A program made the translations under genes and the position numbers. Positions 1 to 4,794 of a DNA stretch of 6,766 nt are shown here, piece by piece. Source of the stretch: Falsiroseomonas sp038250135 (GTDB taxonomy: Bacteria; Pseudomonadota; Alphaproteobacteria; Acetobacterales; Acetobacteraceae); NCBI GenBank assembly GCA_038250135.1, contig JBBSCP010000261.1:1-6766 (forward strand). The letters are read 5' to 3'. The notes beneath the pieces are model-generated. The model was not told the origin of the DNA and made no database searches. It saw only the letters and a list, made by a program, of their open reading frames with translations. Within the stretch, counting starts at the first letter, position 1. The number at the start of each line of letters is the position of its first letter.

Positions 1-705
1 GACGCCGTTGGTCGTGGTCGTGCCGATCTGCGCGCCGGCCGCATCGAGCAGCTGCACCGTGACACCTGCGATGGCCAGGTCGCCGGCATCCTGGACGCCG
101 TTGCGGTTCTTGTCCTCGAAGACGTAGTCGCCGAGGCCGGCAAAGCTCATCGCATCGTTGTAGTTCTGGGTCATCGCGCTGAAGGACACGACGGTGCCGG
201 CGGCCGCAGTCGTCGCGATCGACACGGTGATGACGATCTTGACGCTGACCGTTCCATAGGCGGCTAGGAGATTGAGATCGCCCGCCTCAAAGGGCGGATC
301 CTGCGCGTCGTTGACGGTCGGGGCGCGGGTGAGCTGGCTGCTCCCGATCAGGGTTCCGCTGGCGTCACGAACCTCCTGCCGCAGGCTGAGCGAGCTGCCG
401 ACCGGGATCGTCGTGTCCGGCACGAAGGAATTGCTGCGGATGCCGGTGATGCCGCGGACCGGGTCGGTCTCGGTGATGGTGTAGTTGATTTCGAGGGAAA
501 GCGAAGAACCCGGGCCGCTCGCGCCCGCCACGAAATTCCGCCAGCTCAGCCCGGCAACGATCCCCGTCGGCAGATCCGTCGAGCCCAAGACCATCACGTC
601 ATCGGAGATGAAGGAGTTGGTGGTGCCGACCCCCGTCTCGTTCACGCTGATGCCGCTGAACAGCAGCGTGTTGTCCGTGAAGCTGGTGAAATTGCGGATC
701 GACAT
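1..705 (-). CDS. Surface/secreted protein with SdrD B-like domain (3' part beyond window)
   Basis: The minus strand reads open from the ATG at 705-703 to base 1, giving 235 residues with no stop, so the gene continues past the left edge. The start is fixed: an in-frame TAA lies at 723-721, only 18 nt upstream, with no other start codon between. A GAAGG ribosome-binding site sits 10 nt before the ATG. Residues 1-187 are Ser/Thr/Gly/Val-rich, look all-beta, and are not from a family I recognise. From about residue 190 the sequence GLGDYVFEDKNRNGVQDAGD matches the opening of an SdrD B-like (Cna-B-related) repeat. Its Ca-binding loop is D198-x-N200-x-N202-G-x-x-D206. Such repeats build rigid stalks in adhesins and large extracellular proteins. 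The N-terminus has no Sec signal, so export by a type I system with a C-terminal signal is plausible, but that end is not visible. The gene lies 159 nt downstream of the PEP-CTERM gene on the same strand and may share its transcript. Confidence 0.85.
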   Translation of the reverse strand, partial: MSIRNFTSFTDNTLLFSGISVNETGVGTTNSFISDDVMVLGSTDLPTGIVAGLSWRNFVAGASGPGSSLSLEINYTITETDPVRGITGIRSNSFVPDTTIPVGSSLSLRQEVRDASGTLIGSSQLTRAPTVNDAQDPPFEAGDLNLLAAYGTVSVKIVITVSIATTAAAGTVVSFSAMTQNYNDAMSFAGLGDYVFEDKNRNGVQDAGDLAIAGVTVQLLDAAGAQIGTTTTNGV

Positions 706-787
706 AAACCATACACCTTCTTACGCGGGGGATGTTTTTTGGACGTGCGGCTGGCGTTGCGGCGCGAGCGGTGTGCGACTGTGCTGG

Positions 788-804
788 CCGCGGCCAGGCC
801 GCGG
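788..804. repeat. GC-only palindrome between the two surface-protein genes
   Basis: This is a perfect 17-base palindrome (8-bp arms CCGCGGCC/GGCCGCGG around one A) in the 159-nt gap between the two minus-strand genes. As RNA it could form a short hairpin on either strand. No T-run follows in either direction, so it is not a standard intrinsic terminator. It could instead be a processing or attenuation structure. Confidence 0.5.
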
Positions 805-832
805 CGTGTTCCATCGGGACCGAGCGACCCCG

Positions 833-854
833 CCTGCCGCGCGTGGCGGGCAGG
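833..854 (-). terminator. Weak stem-loop after the PEP-CTERM stop codon
   Basis: CCTGCC (833-838) and GGCAGG (849-854) are complementary, with a 10-nt GC-rich loop that can pair further through a bulge. The structure begins 11 nt past the TGA of the PEP-CTERM gene (867-865, minus strand). It lacks the U-tract of a true intrinsic terminator. It may only stabilise the 3' end or partly reduce read-through into the downstream surface-protein gene. Confidence 0.25.
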
Positions 855-864
855 GTCTGGTCGA

Positions 865-1443
865 TCAGCCCTGGGCGCGGCGGCGGTGGCGGCGCAGCGC
901 CGCCAGGCCGGCGATGCCCATGCCGAGCACCAGCAGGCTTGCCGGCTCGGGGACCGGGACCGCAAGGGCCTGGATCACGTAGTCGATCTGCGGGCCGTTC
1001 GCGCCGATGTCCTTGATGATGTAAAGGCTGTCCTGCGGGCCGAAGAAGAAAACCAGCGTGTCGCCGGTGGCGACCGAATTGTTGCCGAGGCCAGACGTCA
1101 AGTTGCCGTCAAAGATCTCCTCGCCCATGGAACCGCCCGGGTCGCCAAACAGAGAAGCCAGCCAACCGTCGATTTTCGTGCCGTTCAGGGCGGCCACGAA
1201 CAAGTCGATCGTGACGTTGCCGCCGATCGTGGTCAGCGGCGTGCCGCCGATGCCCTGGATGCGAAAGCCGTCGGCGCCCTCGGCAATAATCTCGACATTT
1301 GTCGAGGTGGAGAGCAGGAGCTCCATCGACAGGTTGCCGGAGTTGGAAATGATTGGCGCGGCCTTCGCGGCGTCTGTGCTGAAGCCCGCCACAAAGGCAA
1401 GTGCGGCCACACCGAACGCAGCACTCCGAAGATACTGAAACAT
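865..1443 (-). CDS. PEP-CTERM sorting domain-containing protein
   Basis: This is a complete 192-residue secreted protein. Residues 1-28 form a Sec signal peptide: a short N-region with R6, a hydrophobic core near residues 8-20, and an AKA/AP cleavage site after residue 28 or 29. The mature part (about 30-161) is Gly/Ile/Leu-rich, looks all-beta, has no cysteine, and is not from a family I recognise. The C-terminus is a textbook PEP-CTERM signal: VPEP at 164-167, a hydrophobic helix at about 168-183, then the basic tail RRHRRR (184-189). In such systems a membrane cysteine protease (exosortase) cleaves near the PEP motif and releases or transfers the protein to the surface or exopolysaccharide matrix. 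AAGGAG lies 7 nt before the ATG, which fixes the start. A sigma-54-like -24/-12 element lies about 75-90 nt upstream. No exosortase is visible here, so it must be encoded elsewhere. The specific role of this substrate is unknown. Confidence 0.95.
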   Translation of the reverse strand: MFQYLRSAAFGVAALAFVAGFSTDAAKAAPIISNSGNLSMELLLSTSTNVEIIAEGADGFRIQGIGGTPLTTIGGNVTIDLFVAALNGTKIDGWLASLFGDPGGSMGEEIFDGNLTSGLGNNSVATGDTLVFFFGPQDSLYIIKDIGANGPQIDYVIQALAVPVPEPASLLVLGMGIAGLAALRRHRRRAQG

Positions 1444-1519
1444 CAGAAAACTCCTTATCGGGCTGGCCAGCGACCGGGTGATCCGGAAGCGCGCAAACCG
1501 GCATCTGTGAGCCCAAAAA

Positions 1520-1534
1520 ACAATCTTTGTGCCA
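1520..1534 (-). promoter_or_regulatory. Sigma-54 (RpoN)-like -24/-12 promoter of the PEP-CTERM gene
   Basis: On the minus strand the sequence is TGGCAC-N5-TTGT. This matches the RpoN consensus TGGCAC-N5-TTGC except for the last base, with GG and the -12 element at the correct 12-nt offset. The predicted transcription start is near 1508, giving a leader of about 65 nt that carries a good AAGGAG site. RpoN with the PrsK/PrsR two-component pair is established as controlling PEP-CTERM genes in some bacteria, so the context supports the match. The T in place of C at the -12 element is the weak point. Confidence 0.55.
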
Positions 1535-1870
1535 CCAAGAAATTCTCTCTTTTTTCAGGACGTTATCGATTTTAATCGCGGCACTGCCTCTCAAGGTGTA
1601 AAATTTTGCTTCATCGTCTTGGAATCGCACCAAACTGCCTGAAAATACACGTGACACAGTAGAAATTAAGAACATAATCCTAGTTTTTCAGCCGTCGGTG
1701 GATGCGCCGGAGACAATATACCTTATAAAAGCAGCCGGGTAGTCTGGCTGTCCCAGTGTGAAATTGCATCGATGTAAAGTTCTGTGCGTTGGGCGCAAAG
1801 GGCGGGGGGGACGAACTCTTGGAACTGGAGGCCCGGGTCCGCTGCACGCCCGCGCAGTGAACCACGCTGA
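1535..1870. other. AT-rich non-coding region upstream of the PEP-CTERM gene
   Basis: I see no convincing gene here. Bases 1501-1680 are about 40% G+C by my count, far below the coding regions of the window. The stretch has three copies of CTGAAAA: 1552-1558 (minus), 1639-1645 (plus) and 1685-1691 (minus). The first two form an 8-bp inverted repeat, TTTTCAGG/CCTGAAAA. There is also a CACGTG palindrome at 1648-1653 and a short inverted repeat CGATT-TT-AATCG at 1567-1578. If the RpoN-like element is real, activator sites would be expected about 80-200 nt upstream of its start, which is where two of the heptamers lie. From about 1760 G+C rises towards the IS66 remnant, but the sequence stays without an intact reading frame. 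Confidence 0.5.
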
Positions 1871-1879
1871 CAGCGGTGC

Positions 1880-2154
1880 TCGCGTTGGCCGAGCCTGCCT
1901 GCACCACAACGCCGCCGAGCGGGGGATTCGGCCGCGCGCCCTCGGACGGAAGAACTATCTGTTCGCAGCGCTTCTGGAGGGTGTCAGCCGGGCGGCGGTC
2001 ATCTACCAGCCTGGTCGGGGCGCCGGAGCGCAATGGCTGCACCTCGCAGGCCTACCTGCCCGTCCTGCTCCAACACTTGGCGGATCGCCCGACCAACCGC
2101 ATCGGCGATCTCGCACCCTGGACCCTGCGGCCCGACCAAGCCTGGGCGACGTGA
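1880..2154 (+). pseudogene. IS66-family transposase (TnpC) C-terminal remnant, frameshifted
   Basis: The plus strand carries the conserved C-terminus of IS66 TnpC in pieces. From 1905 one frame gives HNAAERGIRP, followed by GRKNYLF and then RAAVIY ending at 2006. This matches the family's DNNAAERA-RPIALGRKNYLFAGS region, which holds the catalytic Glu of the DDE triad. A one-base shift at C2007 moves to the next frame, which gives SLVGAPERNG, then QAYLPVLLQHLADRPTNRI and LAPWTL, matching the family's SLI-TAKLNG, AYL-DVLARIADHP-NRI and LLPWN. The frame stops at TGA 2152-2154. A possible SRWPSL fragment in a third frame (1880-1897) would fit a further small deletion. Only about 90 of roughly 500 residues remain. 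No TnpA, TnpB or terminal inverted repeat is visible. It is an inactive fossil between the surface-protein genes and the tRNA pair. Family assignment is from remembered motifs. Confidence 0.85.
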
Positions 2155-2238
2155 AGCCGCCAAAGCCGTAGCCGTCAGTGAACGCCGGCGCGCGCGAGGC
2201 ACCGAACGGCGACGGTGTTCGAAATGGATATTGGATTC

Positions 2239-2258
2239 GCCCACCTGAATGGGTGGGC
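2239..2258 (-). terminator. Stem-loop just after tRNA-Asn, probable 3' end of the tRNA transcript
   Basis: GCCCACC (2239-2245) and GGTGGGC (2252-2258) form a perfect 7-bp stem with a 6-nt loop. It begins 5 nt beyond the CCA end of tRNA-Asn in the direction of transcription. The bases that follow on the minus strand are GAATCC, not a U-run, so it is at best a U-poor terminator or a processing signal. Confidence 0.4.
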
Positions 2259-2263
2259 TAAAG

Positions 2264-2338
2264 TGGCTCCGGCGGTTGGATTCGAACCAACGACCAACGG
2301 ATTAACAGTCCGCTGCGCTACCGCTGCGCCACGCCGGA
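2264..2338 (-). tRNA. tRNA-Asn (anticodon GTT)
   Basis: The 75-nt minus-strand gene folds as a full cloverleaf. The acceptor is TCCGGCG/CGCCGGA with discriminator G and an encoded CCA (2266-2264). The anticodon stem is GCGGA/TCCGT (one G-T pair) around loop CTGTTAA, with anticodon GTT at 2306-2304. The T arm is GTTGG/CCAAC around TTCGAAT. It decodes AAC and AAU. It lies 82 nt downstream of tRNA-Cys on the same strand and is probably co-transcribed with it. A stem-loop follows at once. Confidence 0.97.
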
Positions 2339-2420
2339 TCAGCCAACAGATTGCGCTATAGCAAGCACCCGCCGCGCGGTGAAGCCCCCCGGGCGAAGAA
2401 GCGCCTGAGGAGGAAAGGTA

Positions 2421-2491
2421 AGGCCGCGGCCGGAATCGAACCGGCATTCTCGGATTTGCAGTCCGGTGCATCACCACTCTGCCACGCGGCC
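2421..2491 (-). tRNA. tRNA-Cys (anticodon GCA)
   Basis: The 71-nt minus-strand gene has acceptor GGCCGCG/CGCGGCC, the U73 discriminator typical of tRNA-Cys, anticodon loop CTGCAAA (GCA at 2459-2457), and T arm GCCGG/CCGGC around TTCGATT. CCA is not encoded, because TACC follows the discriminator, so it must be added after transcription; the neighbouring tRNA-Asn does encode CCA. The first anticodon-stem pair reads C27-A43, a mismatch; the other four pairs are Watson-Crick. A sigma-70-like promoter lies just upstream. Confidence 0.97.
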
Positions 2492-2503
2492 CCTCGGGGC
2501 GCT

Positions 2504-2532
2504 TCTATCCGGCAGGGCGCGGCGGCGGTCAA
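2504..2532 (-). promoter_or_regulatory. Candidate sigma-70-type promoter for the tRNA-Cys/tRNA-Asn pair
   Basis: On the minus strand TTGACC (2532-2527) lies 17 nt before GATAGA (2509-2504). The -35 matches consensus at five of six positions, but the -10 at only three. The expected start near 2497 is a few bases before the mature tRNA-Cys 5' end at 2491, which is reasonable for a tRNA operon. Confidence 0.4.
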
Positions 2533-2559
2533 GCTTGGTGGCGTATCGCACCGCAACGC

Positions 2560-2588
2560 TTGGCCACCGCGCTGGCCGCTCCTATAAC
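2560..2588 (+). promoter_or_regulatory. Candidate sigma-70-type promoter for the pcm-like/tolC block
   Basis: TTGGCC (2560-2565) and TATAAC (2583-2588) are separated by exactly 17 nt. The expected start near 2595 would give a leader of about 16 nt holding AAGGG (2600-2604), which supports ATG 2611 as the start of the next gene. It is divergent from the tRNA promoter, so the two share the 2492-2610 spacer. Confidence 0.5.
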
Positions 2589-2610
2589 ACCTCCGACGCA
2601 AGGGATGACG

Positions 2611-3312
2611 ATGGGCGACGTAACAGCCATGACCGAGATGCAGCCGGAAGATGTTTTCGCGCGGGCGCGACGCTTCATGGTGGACGGCCAGCTCCGCCCG
2701 AACCGGGTGAACGACCCGCTGCTGCTCTCCGCCATGGGGACGCTGCCGCGGCATCTGTTCGCCCCGGCTGACCTTGCGGCCCGTGCCCATGCTGACCAGG
2801 ATCTGCCCCTGCCAGGCGGCAGGGTGATGATGCAGCCCATGATGCTGGCCAAGCTTATCCAGCTTCTGGCGCTGCGCGATGGCGACCGCCTGCTGCTGGT
2901 CGGCGCCGGCACGGGCTATTCCAGCGCGGTGGCGGCGGCGCTGGGTGCGCGAGTCGTGGCGCTTGAGGAGGATGTCGGCCTGCTCGCCACTGCCCGCCGC
3001 CTGGTCCCGAATCTGGTTCCCCCGGGCGCGGTCACGCTGGTCGAGGGGCCGCTCGACTTGGGCCATCCTCCGGGCGATCCCTATGAGGCTATTCTGATAG
3101 AAGGCGAGGTCCCCGCCGTGCCGGAACGCCTCGTCGCGCAACTCGCCGAGGGCGGGCGGTTGGTCACGGTGCTGGCCAGCGGCAGCCGCGGGCGTGGCGC
3201 GCGCGCCGTGACCGGCCGCAAGGCCGGCGGCGGCTTCAGCCTGGCCGACGCCTTCGACTGTTCGACCGCTGCCTTGGCCACCTTCCGGCCAGCGCCAAGC
3301 TTCGTTTTCTGA
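2611..3312 (+). CDS. pcm: Protein-L-isoaspartate O-methyltransferase family protein (divergent)
   Basis: The 233-residue protein has a Rossmann-type SAM-dependent methyltransferase fold of the Pcm family, which usually repairs isoaspartyl residues in damaged proteins. An N-terminal helix contains FMVDGQLRPNRV (22-33), corresponding to the family's MV--QL---V region. SAM motif I is VGAGTGY (97-103), followed by VVALEED, and a later DPYEAILIEGEVP replaces the usual PYDAI---AAP. Where canonical enzymes have TISQP with the catalytic Ser, this one has VMMQP (72-76), so isoaspartyl repair activity is doubtful. I chose ATG 2611 because AAGGG lies 6 nt upstream and a promoter ends at 2588. In-frame ATGs at 2605, 2629 and 2638 are alternatives; a TTG at 2560 would overlap the -35 element. 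In alphaproteobacteria a Pcm-like gene is regularly found before tolC. The symbol is family-level only. Confidence 0.88.
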   Translation: MGDVTAMTEMQPEDVFARARRFMVDGQLRPNRVNDPLLLSAMGTLPRHLFAPADLAARAHADQDLPLPGGRVMMQPMMLAKLIQLLALRDGDRLLLVGAGTGYSSAVAAALGARVVALEEDVGLLATARRLVPNLVPPGAVTLVEGPLDLGHPPGDPYEAILIEGEVPAVPERLVAQLAEGGRLVTVLASGSRGRGARAVTGRKAGGGFSLADAFDCSTAALATFRPAPSFVF

Positions 3313-3329
3313 TCCTCGTTTTCTGATCT
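3302..3329 (+). repeat. 14-bp tandem duplication across the pcm-like stop codon
   Basis: TCGTTTTCTGATCC (3302-3315) is followed directly by TCGTTTTCTGATCT (3316-3329), 13 of 14 bases identical. The first copy encodes the last residues and the TGA of the Pcm-like protein; the second lies in the intergenic spacer. It looks like a replication-slippage duplication. Confidence 0.85.
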
Positions 3330-3384
3330 TGGGGTTTCGGTGTAGGCTGACCTCAAGGCCGTGCGCCCTAGGAGACAGTATTTC

Positions 3385-4791
3385 ATGACGCCATCCCGCA
3401 CCGCGCTTACGCTCGCAGCCCTGATGCTGGCCCCTGCGGCGCAGATCATGGCCGCGCGGCCCGCCGCAGGCCAATCGCTGCAGGAGTCCCTGGCAATGGC
3501 CTATTCGAACAACCCGACCCTGCAAGCCGCCAGGGCCCAGCTACGCGCGGTGGACGAGAATGTACCCCAGGCGCTCGCCGGTTGGCGGCCGACCGTGCAG
3601 GTCACCGGCAGCGCCGGCAGTGCGCAGGGCACCACCACGCTTACCGGCCCTCGCTCCCAGCCCAATGGGCGGAGCAACAACGACCGTGATCCGGTTTCGG
3701 CCCAGGCGAGCGTGACGCAGCCGCTGTATCGCGGCGGCCGCACTGTCTCCTCCACCCGCCGGGCGGAGAACCAGGTGCTGGCGCAGCGTGCCCGCCTGCT
3801 CGCCACCGAGCAGACCGTGCTGCAGGACACCGTCGTCGCCTATGTCGCCGTGATCCGCGACCAGGAGGAGGTGCGCCTCAACATCAACAACGAGCAGGTG
3901 CTGACGCGCCAGCTACAGGCGACGAATGAGCGCTTCCGCGTCGGCGAAATCACGCGCACGGACGTGGCGCAGGCCGAGAGCCGCCTTGCCGGTTCCCGCG
4001 CGGCGCGCGCTGATTCGGAAGGGCGGCTGCAATCCTCTCGCGCCGTCTTCACGCGCCTTGTCGGCCAGTCGCCGGAGCGCCTGGTGGCGCCGCAGCCGCT
4101 GCGCACGCCGGTGCCGAATGCTCGGGAGGCCGGCGCGCTGGCCAGCCAGAACAACCCGAACGTGGTCGCCGCACTGTTCGATGAGGCGGCGGCGCGCGAC
4201 TTGATCGACGTTAACTTCGCCACGCTGCTGCCGGTGGTGAGCCTCAACGCCTCCACCTTCCGCAACGACAACGCCGCCTCCGCCGATGTCCGCTCTACCG
4301 GCAGCCAGGTGACCGCGAACGTCACCGTGCCGCTCTACCAGGGCGGTGCGGAACACGCGCTGGTGCGCCAGGCACGGCAATCGGCGCAGCAGGCGCGCGC
4401 CGTGGTGGAAGACCAGCGGCGGGTAGCGAATCAGCAGGCGACCGCAGCCTTCGAAACGCTCACCGCGGCCCGCGCGCAGGTGGACAGCGTGCGCGCCCAG
4501 ATCCGCGCTGCCGAGATCGCCCTCGATGGCGTGCAGCGCGAGGCCATCGTCGGCAGCCGCACGACCCTCGACGTCCTGAACGCCGAACAGGAACTGCTCA
4601 ACGCGCGCGTCAGCCTGGTGCGCGCACTCGCCAACGTGATCACCGCCTCGCACAGCCTGGCCACTTCGGTGGGCCGCCTCACGGCGCGGGACCTCAATCT
4701 GCCAGTCCAGATCTACGACATGGAGGCCTATTATCGCGAAGTGCGGAACCGCTGGGCCGGTTGGGGCGACTACGCCCAGCAAGGGCGCTGA
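3385..4791 (+). CDS. tolC: TolC family outer membrane efflux/type I secretion protein
   Basis: The 468-residue protein is an outer membrane channel-tunnel of the TolC (OEP) family. A trimer spans the outer membrane and periplasm and serves as exit duct for RND or ABC pumps and type I secretion. Residues 1-29 are a signal peptide (AAG/Q cleavage). The mature chain starts with the family's SLQESLAMAYSNNPTLQAAR. The internal duplication is clear: PLYRGG at 113-118 and PLYQGG at 316-321 mark equivalent strand/turn regions about 203 residues apart, each followed by a long Ala/Gln/Arg-rich helix. Length fits the TIGR01844-like group of about 450-480 residues. I chose ATG 3385 because GGAG (3371-3374) lies 10 nt upstream; an in-frame GTG at 3361 would place that site inside the gene. 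The stop is 3 nt before popZ, so these two are almost certainly co-transcribed. No pump or membrane-fusion partner is in the window. Confidence 0.95.
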   Translation: MTPSRTALTLAALMLAPAAQIMAARPAAGQSLQESLAMAYSNNPTLQAARAQLRAVDENVPQALAGWRPTVQVTGSAGSAQGTTTLTGPRSQPNGRSNNDRDPVSAQASVTQPLYRGGRTVSSTRRAENQVLAQRARLLATEQTVLQDTVVAYVAVIRDQEEVRLNINNEQVLTRQLQATNERFRVGEITRTDVAQAESRLAGSRAARADSEGRLQSSRAVFTRLVGQSPERLVAPQPLRTPVPNAREAGALASQNNPNVVAALFDEAAARDLIDVNFATLLPVVSLNASTFRNDNAASADVRSTGSQVTANVTVPLYQGGAEHALVRQARQSAQQARAVVEDQRRVANQQATAAFETLTAARAQVDSVRAQIRAAEIALDGVQREAIVGSRTTLDVLNAEQELLNARVSLVRALANVITASHSLATSVGRLTARDLNLPVQIYDMEAYYREVRNRWAGWGDYAQQGR

Positions 4792-4794
4792 CAG

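Noticed and set aside
739..1575. 278-residue plus-strand open frame across the PEP-CTERM gene
   Set aside because: It is antisense to a protein with a clear signal peptide and PEP-CTERM tail. Its own translation is Arg/Ala-rich with no recognisable domain, as expected of a GC-rich shadow frame.
1758..2171. 137-residue plus-strand open frame taken as an intact hypothetical protein
   Set aside because: Only its middle part matches IS66 TnpC. The match moves to another frame at 2007, so the frame is a chance extension of a pseudogene.
2175..2477. Short frames over the two tRNA genes
   Set aside because: They are read through cloverleaf-forming tRNA sequence and have no protein similarity.
2356..3525. 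389-residue minus-strand open frame across tRNA-Cys, pcm-like and the start of tolC
   Set aside because: It overlaps a tRNA and two well-supported genes in antisense and its translation is low-complexity Arg/Gly/Gln-rich, so it is a high-GC artefact.
3913..4782. 289-residue minus-strand open frame inside tolC
   Set aside because: It is antisense to the conserved TolC helices and has no independent domain or ribosome-binding site that I can see.
3385..4791. TolC as the dedicated type I exporter duct for the leaderless surface protein at the left edge
   Set aside because: No ABC transporter or membrane-fusion gene is present, tolC sits in its conserved core context on the other strand, and the export route of the surface protein is not shown.
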